Source: CAYPTY01 sp964413935 (GTDB lineage Bacteria; Bacteroidota; Rhodothermia; Balneolales; Balneolaceae). From it: 64,000 nt of DNA. The stretch lies in assembly GCA_964413935.1 (NCBI GenBank), contig CAYPTY010000007.1, positions 62,001 to 126,000 on the forward strand, read 5' to 3'. Made by a program: the position numbers and the translations under genes. Each line of letters starts with the position of its first letter. Position 1 is the stretch's first letter. Below, piece by piece: positions 1 to 7,314 of the stretch. The notes under the pieces were generated by a model. The model saw only the letters and a program-made list of their open reading frames with translations. It ran no database searches and was not told where the DNA came from.

Positions 1-1
1 C

Positions 2-649
2 ACCCGCAAGGAGCATGAACTGGAAATTGAGGAATCCATCAAAGAGAAAGAGACCCTGCTGGCAGAAATCCATCATCGGGTAAAAAACAATCTGGCTGTG
101 GTTTCCGGTCTGATGCAGCTTCAGACTTATGAAACCCGCAATCAGGAAGTGATAGAACGCTTGAACAGCAGCATCAACCGAATAAAATCCATTGCGCTGA
201 TTCATGAAGAACTTTACAAGTCCCACAGTTTTTCACAGGTATCTCTCAAAAAAAATATAGAGGATCTGATTCAGAATATAGCGGCCGTATCCGATCCGGA
301 AGAAAAAGTTAAGGTGGAGCTTGAGCTTTCGGATGTAAACCTGGATATCAATCAGGCGCTGCCATGTGCACTCATCATAAATGAAGCGGTCACAAACGCC
401 TATAAGCATGCTTTCAACGGCGATAAAAAAGGTGTATTCAGGATTGAGCTGAAGCTTGAAGGAGAGGAAGTTCAACTCACCATCCGGGATAATGGTCCGG
501 GCCTGCCCGCTGATTTCCAACCCAATGAGGCGGCATCCATGGGTTTCAATCTCATCCATTCCCTTGCGGAGCAGCTGGATGGGCACATCCGTTATCACAA
601 TGAGGACGGTCTGGTTGTACATCTGCGTTTCAATAATTTTTATGCCTGA
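2..649 (+). CDS. Sensor histidine kinase, HisKA_2 type (5' truncated)
   Basis: The reading frame is open from the window edge to the TGA at 647-649, so the start and any sensory domain lie upstream. The visible part opens with a charged helix and the phosphoacceptor box AEIHHRVKNNL typical of HisKA_2 kinases (His near nt 70). An ATPase domain follows, with an N-box (INEAVTNAYKHAF) and a G1 box (DNGPGLP). The family autophosphorylates the box histidine and passes phosphate to a receiver. The next gene downstream carries an almost identical histidine box plus a receiver domain, so the two may be paralogues or partners. The input signal cannot be seen. Confidence 0.85.
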   Translation, partial: TRKEHELEIEESIKEKETLLAEIHHRVKNNLAVVSGLMQLQTYETRNQEVIERLNSSINRIKSIALIHEELYKSHSFSQVSLKKNIEDLIQNIAAVSDPEEKVKVELELSDVNLDINQALPCALIINEAVTNAYKHAFNGDKKGVFRIELKLEGEEVQLTIRDNGPGLPADFQPNEAASMGFNLIHSLAEQLDGHIRYHNEDGLVVHLRFNNFYA

Positions 650-682
650 GTTTTTGATAGCATCCCTATATAAAACTTTGAT

Positions 683-708
683 TTAAGCCCTCCGTTTTCT
701 GCCGATAA
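683..708 (+). promoter_or_regulatory. Sigma-28 (FliA)-like promoter for the receiver-kinase gene
   Basis: TTAA at 683-686 and a perfect GCCGATAA at 701-708 are separated by 14 bases. The flanking TTTAAGCCC matches the fliS promoter in this window; the spacer is one base shorter than in the other three FliA-like sites (15). Transcription would start about 27 bases before the ATG at 742. This suggests that the gene belongs to the late flagellar regulon. The assignment is inferred from the pattern. Confidence 0.6.
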
Positions 709-741
709 GTGGAAAAAGGCTAAACCTCTTAACCCACAATC

Positions 742-1794
742 ATGACCCAAAGGGATGTCATTTTATGCATAGACGATGAGCCCATCATCCTGCAGCTCAT
801 TCGTAAACAACTGGAAAAAAAGTTCGGTGACCGCTTTGATTACCTATTTGCTGAGGATGCGGATGAAGCGGATGCAATGATTCAACAGCTGGAAAAAGAG
901 GGTAAGCAGCTGGTGATGGCTATCGTAGATCAGATTCTGCCGGGAAGACAGGGGCATGAATTTCTGATCGGGCTGGGTGATACCCATCCAAAAGCCATAA
1001 AAATCCTATTCTCAGCCAAGGCGGATTTCACTTCGGTTGTGTCGGCCATTAATGAAGCCCAAATTTTTCGTTATCTCATCAAACCCTGGGATGAAACGGA
1101 TTTCACCAACATCGTGGAAAAGGGACTGCAGCAATACTACATCAAAGAGAATATTGAGCTGCAGCTGGCCGAAATTCACCACCGGGTTAAAAATAACCTC
1201 ACCATCATTTCCTGCCTGCTTGAACTGCAGATCACGGAACTGGAGCATGAGGAAAGCAAGGAATACTTTGCCCAGAGTATTAACCGGATCAACTCCATCG
1301 CTAAAGTACATGAACTGATCTACGATTCGGATGATATGTCGTCGGTCGATATCAAACAATATCTGGACCGGGTAATACCAGCTATCCGGGATACCATGGA
1401 AGACTTCAGCAAGAATATCAAAATGAAGTTCAGTATCCCCAGCCTCAAACTCCGTGTAAATCAGGCTATTCCTCTGGGATTATTATTCAATGAGCTTCTG
1501 ACCAATACCTTCAAATATGCATTCAAAGGTCGGGATGAAGGCTGTATCTGCATCAGTATGAAACTGGAAGCCCACAAATTGAGGGTGATTTATAAAGACA
1601 ACGGCGTGGGCTTCGAAAACAAAATCACCAGTTTCGAGAGCTCAGGTAATCTGGGACTCACCCTCATCCACCTTCAGCTGCAGCAACTGGAAAGCGACTA
1701 TACCATTGATACCGACGGACAGTTCAGGCTGGAATTTAGTTTTGATGTATTGAAGGAACAGAAAGAGGAAAATCATGTTTTCCAGGCTCTCTGA
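742..1794 (+). CDS. Hybrid receiver-histidine kinase (REC + HisKA_2 + HATPase)
   Basis: Residues 1-125 form a receiver domain, with acidic residues CIDDEP near the start, the phosphoacceptor Asp in VDQILPG, and the Lys in YLIKPW. Residues about 140-350 form a kinase core with phosphoacceptor box AEIHHRVKNNL, N-box FNELLTNTFKYAF, G1 DNGVGF and G2 GNLGLTLI. Such proteins take phosphate on the N-terminal receiver to control their own kinase output. There is no membrane segment, so it is soluble. It follows a related kinase gene. A sigma-28-like promoter at 683-708 suggests that it is made with the late flagellar genes, possibly linking motility state to another pathway. Its output partner is not in the window. 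Confidence 0.9.
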   Translation: MTQRDVILCIDDEPIILQLIRKQLEKKFGDRFDYLFAEDADEADAMIQQLEKEGKQLVMAIVDQILPGRQGHEFLIGLGDTHPKAIKILFSAKADFTSVVSAINEAQIFRYLIKPWDETDFTNIVEKGLQQYYIKENIELQLAEIHHRVKNNLTIISCLLELQITELEHEESKEYFAQSINRINSIAKVHELIYDSDDMSSVDIKQYLDRVIPAIRDTMEDFSKNIKMKFSIPSLKLRVNQAIPLGLLFNELLTNTFKYAFKGRDEGCICISMKLEAHKLRVIYKDNGVGFENKITSFESSGNLGLTLIHLQLQQLESDYTIDTDGQFRLEFSFDVLKEQKEENHVFQAL

Positions 1795-1804
1795 GCCCAT
1801 CAAG

Positions 1805-2401
1805 TCAATCGCGGGATACAGGCACTGCCTGTAAGCTGGGATACCTGGCCTTCAGCACTTCAAATATTCCAAAGAGCAGTGCGCCATAGACCAGGGTACC
1901 CACCAGAAAATTACGTTCAAATGGAATGGCCGCCACCAGACAAGCCCAGAATCCGGCCAGGGTCTGAGGATATACAGCCGATCCCAGCCACACTCCAATA
2001 TCTGTTACTACCCAGTGGATGAGTACAATGAGTAGGCTGGACCCGATAAAACGTCCGGCATTTTCATTGGGCTTCAGATAACGTCCAGCCAGTACCATCA
2101 GCGCGAATGCGCCATACACCCAGGCCGATCCCTCATAGAATAAAACCCACTCCCCATAGAAAAGGAATCGATTCAGGAGGATGTCGCTGAACCAGATCGT
2201 GAGTAGTGGAAAGGCAAATCCCTTCAACCGGCCCAGATAAGCCCCGCCAAAAAGAGCCATAGCTCCTAGTGGGGTGAAATTACTGAATGCAGCTATGTTG
2301 AGGGAATCATCCACCATGAGCACTCTCCAGACCGCCGTCAGGATAATGATGGTTAAGATTATGGTATCTCTAAGATTTAGTTTGAAAGGAAGTTTTTGCA
2401 T
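1805..2401 (-). CDS. DUF6580-like integral membrane protein, candidate cobalamin/cobalt-related transporter
   Basis: A 198-residue protein with about six hydrophobic segments, including an N-terminal anchor (TIILTIIILTAVWRVLM) and a conserved-looking NFTPLGAMALFGGAYLG stretch. The overall size and shape are those of S components of ECF vitamin transporters. I recognise it as DUF6580-like. It starts 8 bases after the stop of the BtuB-like receptor and shares its riboswitch, so a role in cobalamin or precursor uptake across the inner membrane is a reasonable inference, but no transport motif proves it. ATG start at 2401. Confidence 0.7.
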   Translation of the reverse strand: MQKLPFKLNLRDTIILTIIILTAVWRVLMVDDSLNIAAFSNFTPLGAMALFGGAYLGRLKGFAFPLLTIWFSDILLNRFLFYGEWVLFYEGSAWVYGAFALMVLAGRYLKPNENAGRFIGSSLLIVLIHWVVTDIGVWLGSAVYPQTLAGFWACLVAAIPFERNFLVGTLVYGALLFGIFEVLKARYPSLQAVPVSRD

Positions 2402-2409
2402 GGTTCTGT

Positions 2410-4317
2410 CTAGTTTAAGCGTATTCGAATTCCGATGTTGCCATGTATGCCGGGTGCATTGAATCCCACAACCTCATTATAATCCTGATCTAGCAGATTT
2501 CTGAGGTCTACAAATATGCTGATGCCTGATTCGGCCAGGGAATATTCAGCGAACATATTCAGCAGATGGTATGGGTCCAGATTAACTTCTGACTGGGCAA
2601 ATGTAACCGGGTCAAAAAACAGATCATCCCGGCTGCTGCTGTAAATCCATTGAACGTTCGCACTAAGACCTTTCACTGGCAGGGCATTCAGGCTCAGTCC
2701 CAGCCGGTTTTCAGGTCGTCGAATTAAATTGGATTCTTCTCCGCCTGCGTCGCCCATAATTTTGCCCTCAAGCCAGTTATAAAAGGCACGAAGCTGATAT
2801 CGCTGATTAAAACGATAGCTGATGCTGCTTTCAATACCCTGGTCCTCCTGCTGATTTACATTTGTCAGCGCCAGTGTGGCGGCATCAAAAATAATCAGAT
2901 TATCGATACGGCGGTTGAAGTAGAGTAAACTGAGTTCAAGTTTCTGGCTGTACATACGAGCAGTAATGCTCCCGTCAATACTGCGGCTTTCCTCAGGCTT
3001 CAGATTAATGTTTGACCCGAAAGGCCCGAATAAGTCATTTAAGGTGGGTGCACGGAAACCGGTCGACAGGGAGGCCTGTAGTTTGATATCATCCAGCACA
3101 TCATTCCCCACCAACAGGTTATACGAAGGGGATATGTTGTAGGTGAGCTGTGAACCAAACTCAGAATGTTCATTGAGCCTGATGCCAAGCTCAGCATTCA
3201 AACCGTCATAATTCCGAAAAAAGAGGGTAGTGTAGGGGCTGATGATATTGGCATCAAAACCGCCGGTACTGCCCACTGTCTCAAAATTCTGATAGGCAAA
3301 TCCTCCCAGCAGCTGAATTTTTCCTCCGATGTAGCCGCTGGCATAGATGTCCGCATTCTGACTGCGCCCTTCTGTTTTGAAAGGAGTGGCTCCGGTCGGT
3401 GTAAAAAAAGCATTATTGGTTTCAGTGTATCCATAGAGGGCATTGAGTTCAAAACTGCCTCGTTCATATTTTGCGTTTAACCCGGGATTGATCAGCTCAA
3501 GGCTTAGATCATTGTCTGCATCGGTGAAGGATCCCCCGTCAAATTCTGATTCGAAATAGGAGTAGTTGAGGGTAGGGGTGATGGTGAGTCCGTTCACCGG
3601 TTCAAAGAAGACTTTTGCGAAAAAGGCATTACTGTTGATGCCGTCTTTGTCGAAATCACCGGCATTACCGGGATTTTCTGCTTCTGAAATACCTTCCGAT
3701 CCTTCGTATCCGTAGTTGAAAAGATACCCGAAGCCATCTCCTGAACCACTCACATTTGCTGTGGCATTCAGCGTATTGAAGGAACCGTAGGAAAGGCTGC
3801 CATCGGCATTAAACAATGAAGGTTCACTTTCCCTTGTGATGATATTAATGACTCCGGCAATAGCATTGGTACCATATAGAGTAGACTGTGAGCCTTTAAC
3901 GATTTCGATGCGTTCCACGCCTGAAAGGGGCAACACCCTTAAATCAAGGGCACCACCAATACCGGCAGGATCGCTTACCGGAACCCCATCAATCAGCAGT
4001 AATGTGTACTCATTATCGGCTCCCTGAAGGTAGATATTTTGATTGGCGGAGCGATTCGAAAATGCATTATTGACGATGATGCCGCTTCTGGAATTCAGCA
4101 GCTGGGCAACTGAACGGGAGGCACTTTGTTCGATCTCTTTCCGGCTAATCAGAATTACATTCTTGGTCGTCTGCCGGCTGCTCAAGGGTATCTTGGAGGC
4201 CGTTACATTGATTTCTTCAAGGCGCAGGGTATCCGGCCTGATGTTCTCTTCCTGCCCTTTTGCCTGCACTGAGTAGATCAGTGCGAGAAGTGCGGTAAGT
4301 ATTAAAATTCTGCTCAT
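2410..4317 (-). CDS. btuB: TonB-dependent cobalamin receptor, BtuB-like
   Basis: A 635-residue outer-membrane receptor. Residues 1-22 are a signal peptide ending QAKGQ. A TonB box-like stretch (EEINVTASK) follows. The plug domain is at about 35-150 (NVILISRKEIEQ, DGVPVSDP, ERIEIVKGSQSTLYG, AGVINIITRE), and a beta-barrel runs to a terminal amphipathic strand that ends in Asn rather than the more usual Phe. BtuB-like proteins bind cobalamin outside the cell and import it with energy from TonB-ExbBD. The cobalamin riboswitch directly upstream gives the substrate assignment, which family similarity alone would leave open. It is the first gene of a two-gene unit with the DUF6580-like protein. Confidence 0.88.
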   Translation of the reverse strand: MSRILILTALLALIYSVQAKGQEENIRPDTLRLEEINVTASKIPLSSRQTTKNVILISRKEIEQSASRSVAQLLNSRSGIIVNNAFSNRSANQNIYLQGADNEYTLLLIDGVPVSDPAGIGGALDLRVLPLSGVERIEIVKGSQSTLYGTNAIAGVINIITRESEPSLFNADGSLSYGSFNTLNATANVSGSGDGFGYLFNYGYEGSEGISEAENPGNAGDFDKDGINSNAFFAKVFFEPVNGLTITPTLNYSYFESEFDGGSFTDADNDLSLELINPGLNAKYERGSFELNALYGYTETNNAFFTPTGATPFKTEGRSQNADIYASGYIGGKIQLLGGFAYQNFETVGSTGGFDANIISPYTTLFFRNYDGLNAELGIRLNEHSEFGSQLTYNISPSYNLLVGNDVLDDIKLQASLSTGFRAPTLNDLFGPFGSNINLKPEESRSIDGSITARMYSQKLELSLLYFNRRIDNLIIFDAATLALTNVNQQEDQGIESSISYRFNQRYQLRAFYNWLEGKIMGDAGGEESNLIRRPENRLGLSLNALPVKGLSANVQWIYSSSRDDLFFDPVTFAQSEVNLDPYHLLNMFAEYSLAESGISIFVDLRNLLDQDYNEVVGFNAPGIHGNIGIRIRLN

Positions 4318-4432
4318 TGTGTAAAAAATTTAAGTGATACAATGAGCTTTCGGTATATAAGTTGGGATAATGAAGACTGGTTTTACCCAAGAATCACATT
4401 CCCGGCTCTTCCTCCGAAAGCCTGAACGAAAT

Positions 4433-4612
4433 GCAAACAGGCAGGTCTTCTGGCTTGCTCATCATTAACCGCCTTCCCATCACAAAATACGACAGTGGCA
4501 AAGATGTGATTAATGAACTGATAGAGCATACAGCTACGGGGATAGCTCCGGATTCTCACCGGATTCCCTTTTAATTGTTACAGATCTGATCTGCAACAAA
4601 CCTCATGCATGA
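4433..4612 (-). promoter_or_regulatory. Cobalamin (AdoCbl) riboswitch
   Basis: Read on the minus strand, this leader holds the hallmark segments of the cobalamin riboswitch in order: an AAAAGGGAA-type segment, GGTGAGAATCCGGAGC, the B12-box-like CCCCGTAGCTGT, a CCACTG core, then GGGAAGGCG and GCCAGAAGACCTGCC near the 3' side. It lies 115 bases upstream of the btuB-like start. Cobalamin binding is expected to shut down expression. Ends are approximate. Confidence 0.93.
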
Positions 4613-4615
4613 AAT

Positions 4616-4644
4616 AGTGTAGAGGAAATCTGAATGAGAATCAA
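4616..4644 (-). promoter_or_regulatory. Sigma-70-like promoter for the riboswitch transcript
   Basis: On the minus strand TTGATT (4639-4644) and TACACT (4616-4621) are spaced by exactly 17 bases. A start near 4609 would coincide with the 5' edge of the riboswitch. The match is to the general -35/-10 pattern; this lineage may use other spacing, so it is a prediction. Confidence 0.5.
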
Positions 4645-4712
4645 CAGTCAAATCTGCGTCGGCCGGCTTTGGTTATTCCTCTAAGACAACAACCGAATAG
4701 CTAAAGGCGAGC

Positions 4713-5609
4713 TTAGACTTTCAGCTCAAAAGTAATTCCCTTCTGCTGTGAATTCTCCAGCAAAATAATATCGCTTTGTACGGCATGTGCCAGAAGGGCA
4801 ACCCTGGTGAGCCCGAGTCCGGTATTGGAAGCTCTGGTAGAATAAAAGGGAAGATAAAGTCTGCGGATATTTCGCTCACTTATGGGTTCTGAAAAGCTTC
4901 TAACCTGAAATGACCCGTTTTTCTTGTAGGTAAGCTGAACATGTTTTTCCCTGGGATTACTGAACTGCAGTGCATTCTTCAGCAATTCAAGTAGTATGGT
5001 TCGGATAATCACGTAGTCATTGTTGATGGTGGCATTGCGGTCTTCAATGATCAGGTCAATCACTTCCTGTTCTTCTTTGGAAAAGCCCAGCATGATATCA
5101 ACCATGAGCGCATTTACATTAAAGTCCAGGAACTGGGCTTCGGGTTCCTTGGCAAGACTTTCCACCTCATCCAGGATTTTCACCAGTTTCTGCAAACCGG
5201 CTTCGATGGTCTTTGCATATTTTTTCTGAGCCTCATTACCAACACTGATCAAAAGTTCGGTAAAGCCCATGACTCCGCCCAGGGGCGAACGAAAAACATG
5301 CACCATCAAAGCGGCCAGTTCTTTGGCAATGCGGTCGAGGTCTGAGCGGGGAATGAACTCGGTCAGGAAATAGAGGTCGTATTCGTCCAGCTCAACAATT
5401 TTCAGGGTATAATTCACATCCTGATATCGGCACAGGGTTCCGGAGAGGAGGGAATCCACATTCTGTACCTGTGAGAAAAATGATTGTCCGATTATTTCAC
5501 TGAAGATCTCCTGTCCGTAGCGATTCACTTTCTGAATCTCCGCCTTGCCCTTGCTGACCACAAGCACAGGTTCCTTCACCTTATCCATAAATGAGGTTAT
5601 GCTATCCAT
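4713..5609 (-). CDS. PAS-type sensor histidine kinase, probable flagellar kinase (FlgS/FleS/FlrB-like)
   Basis: A 298-residue soluble kinase. Residues 1-85 look like a PAS domain. The phosphoacceptor region is VHVFRSPLGGVMGFTELL (about 110-127). The ATPase domain has N-box LLELLKNALQFS and G2-type NTGLGLTRVA. There is no membrane segment, as in flagellar kinases FlgS and FleS that sense assembly state from the cytosol. It lies divergent to flgB, whose upstream motif is sigma-54-like, and no receiver gene adjoins it. The NtrC-type activator at 41221-42666 is the obvious candidate partner. The pairing is inference from context. Confidence 0.75.
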   Translation of the reverse strand: MDSITSFMDKVKEPVLVVSKGKAEIQKVNRYGQEIFSEIIGQSFFSQVQNVDSLLSGTLCRYQDVNYTLKIVELDEYDLYFLTEFIPRSDLDRIAKELAALMVHVFRSPLGGVMGFTELLISVGNEAQKKYAKTIEAGLQKLVKILDEVESLAKEPEAQFLDFNVNALMVDIMLGFSKEEQEVIDLIIEDRNATINNDYVIIRTILLELLKNALQFSNPREKHVQLTYKKNGSFQVRSFSEPISERNIRRLYLPFYSTRASNTGLGLTRVALLAHAVQSDIILLENSQQKGITFELKV

Positions 5610-5772
5610 AATGGGAGTAGAGCACTGCCGCCGGCAGTTTGAGACTTAAGGAAATGCGTTTTTGCTGAAACCAACAGATAGGTTTTCCCCCTCTTCGGAA
5701 AAATTTGCCTCTGCCGGACGGATGAATATCCAAAAAATAGGCAGAACGAGCAATATGAGCTCATCAGAATAA

Positions 5773-5788
5773 TGGCACGTCTCTTGTC
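5773..5788 (+). promoter_or_regulatory. Sigma-54-like -24/-12 promoter of the flgB operon
   Basis: TGGCACG at 5773-5779, four bases, then TTGTC at 5784-5788. The -24 half is a perfect match; the -12 half has GT where the consensus has GC. The predicted start is near 5799, 17 bases before the flgB ATG. Two other flagellar operons in the window carry the same arrangement. Confidence 0.6.
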
Positions 5789-5815
5789 ATAGTGCCGGTA
5801 AACAAATGCCATACT

Positions 5816-6151
5816 ATGAGTCTTATTGAAAATTCACATACAAAATTACTGGCAAGGGCGATGGATGTGTATGCCATGCGGCAGAAAATCACATCCGCAA
5901 ATATTGCCAACATTGACACTCCCGGATATAACAAGTTATCGGTCAAGTTCGAGGAGTTCTTAAGACGTCTTGAGGATGGAGAAGATTTAAGCAATGTGGC
6001 ACCTGAAGTGGTGCAGACCGATCAGGCGCCCATACTGGAAGATGAGATGCTGGAAATGGCAGACACCCAGATTCGCGTGCAGATGACCGTTCGGGCACTG
6101 CGGACGGAGTATGAGATTCTCAGATCAAGCATAACCGAAAATTCAGTCTAG
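5816..6151 (+). CDS. flgB: Flagellar proximal rod protein FlgB
   Basis: 111 residues. The rod/hook family N-terminal signature ITSANIANIDTPGYNK is at about 25-40, and the conserved C-terminal helix is VQMTVRALRTEYEILRSSI. FlgB assembles above the MS ring and export gate. I start at the ATG 5816 (MSLIENSH) rather than the in-frame GTG at 5792, because the GTG would lie before the predicted transcription start and add an unrelated leader. First gene of a long flagellar operon; flgC follows after 9 bases. Confidence 0.95.
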   Translation: MSLIENSHTKLLARAMDVYAMRQKITSANIANIDTPGYNKLSVKFEEFLRRLEDGEDLSNVAPEVVQTDQAPILEDEMLEMADTQIRVQMTVRALRTEYEILRSSITENSV

Positions 6152-6160
6152 GCCCTGATT

Positions 6161-6655
6161 ATGGAAATCGGAAGATTTTTCTCAGTATTTAAAACCGCAT
6201 CCCGAGGGTTGGCCGTACAGCGTGAGCGGATTGCAGTGGCCTCAGAAAATATAGCGAATGCGTACACGAGCAAGGGTCCGGACGGCATAAACCCCTACAA
6301 ACCCAAAACACTCAGTACCAGCGTGGGTGAAGTTGGCACCTTCACCAAAGCTCTTCAGCAAACGGTGGTTCAGGTTCAGACCACCAGCGACGGCCACAGT
6401 AACAGTGTGCTTTTCGGGGATGAATCTCCCATCCCGGATATGGGACCTCAAAGTGAAGTGGTAGAACTTGAAAAGTACCGTTTTGAATACGATCCACATC
6501 ATCCGGATGCGGATGAAAACGGGATGGTAAAATATCCAGATATCGATATGGTGGAAGAAATGACCGAAATCGTAAGTGCAAACCGCCTGTACGAAGCCAA
6601 CCTCAGCGTGATTGAGGCTGAAAAAGAAATTATCAAACGCTCACTTGAAATCTGA
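6161..6655 (+). CDS. flgC: Flagellar proximal rod protein FlgC
   Basis: 164 residues, the usual FlgC length. It has the N-terminal rod signature (ERIAVASENIANAYTSKG, with Tyr in place of the common Asn) and the FlgC C-terminus with PDIDMVEEMTEIVSANRLYEAN followed by a coiled helix. The family polymerises into the proximal rod and is exported by the flagellar type III system without a cleaved signal. It is tightly linked to flgB and to the small unknown gene at 6661. Confidence 0.95.
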   Translation: MEIGRFFSVFKTASRGLAVQRERIAVASENIANAYTSKGPDGINPYKPKTLSTSVGEVGTFTKALQQTVVQVQTTSDGHSNSVLFGDESPIPDMGPQSEVVELEKYRFEYDPHHPDADENGMVKYPDIDMVEEMTEIVSANRLYEANLSVIEAEKEIIKRSLEI

Positions 6656-6660
6656 TTCGC

Positions 6661-6888
6661 ATGAATATTCAGCATAATCCAAACATCAGCGGCCTGAGGC
6701 CATCCCTGAGAACAGCATCCGCTGCACAGCCTCAGCAACAGACCGGGCTGTCGGGTGATGAAAAACAGCTGATCGGCCGGCAGTTTAAAGCGGCATCTCC
6801 TCGCGTACTTGAACTGTATGCCTCCAACGGGGAGAGCAGGGTGGAACAGCCTCAGGCTAAGGGAAGAAACATAGACTTTACGGTATAG
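6661..6888 (+). CDS. Small protein of unknown function between flgC and fliE
   Basis: 75 residues, 5 bases after flgC and 2 bases before fliE, so it is surely co-transcribed and probably translated. The N-terminal half is polar, rich in Gln and Ser and likely disordered (residues 1-28). A short amphipathic segment follows (LSGDEKQLIGRQFKAASPRVLELY, read as about 29-52), then a tail ending GRNIDFTV. There is no membrane segment or signal peptide. I do not recognise a family. Its place suggests a rod or export accessory role, which is a guess. Confidence 0.75.
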   Translation: MNIQHNPNISGLRPSLRTASAAQPQQQTGLSGDEKQLIGRQFKAASPRVLELYASNGESRVEQPQAKGRNIDFTV

Positions 6889-6890
6889 TC

Positions 6891-7289
6891 ATGGATATCA
6901 GGCCAATTGCCAATCAACTACAGGGTTTATCAGGGCAGATGGATCAACTTAAAGGGATTCAGGAAGGAAAGAATCCTTTTCGCGGGCTGGATAAAGCAGT
7001 CAATGGTTTTGACGGCATGCTGGAACAAGCGGCCAATAAGCAGATCGACATATCTGAACTGCGTGATAACGGCGCCTTTGCAGATTACCTGAAAAGTGCC
7101 ATCGATTCAGTAGACCAGGCCCAGAAAACGGCCAATCAGAAAGTGGAGGATGTGGTTTCCGGCAAGTCGGATAACATCCATGATGCCATGATATCTATGG
7201 AACAGGCGCAGCTGAGTTTTTCGCTGATGCTGGAAATCAGAAACAAAATGGTAGAAACCTACCAGGAACTCAGCCGCATGCAGATCTGA
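6891..7289 (+). CDS. fliE: Flagellar hook-basal body protein FliE
   Basis: 132 residues, longer at the N-terminus than the usual 100-110. The FliE C-terminal signature is clear: NIHDAMISMEQAQLSFSLML followed by EIRNKMVETYQELSRMQI. FliE joins the MS ring to the rod and helps to switch on export. It follows the small unknown gene by 2 bases and precedes fliF by 25 bases. Confidence 0.94.
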   Translation: MDIRPIANQLQGLSGQMDQLKGIQEGKNPFRGLDKAVNGFDGMLEQAANKQIDISELRDNGAFADYLKSAIDSVDQAQKTANQKVEDVVSGKSDNIHDAMISMEQAQLSFSLMLEIRNKMVETYQELSRMQI

Positions 7290-7314
7290 TGCTGATTGCC
7301 AATAAATCAACGCT

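Noticed and set aside
5627..5641. GC-rich palindrome ACTGCCGCCGGCAGT as terminator or operator
   Set aside because: It lies just upstream of the kinase start with no T-run, and no second copy was found in the flagellar region; left unassigned.
5597..5812. 71-residue frame on the minus strand between the kinase and flgB
   Set aside because: It covers the flgB promoter motif and overlaps the kinase start; it has no family resemblance and no good start site.
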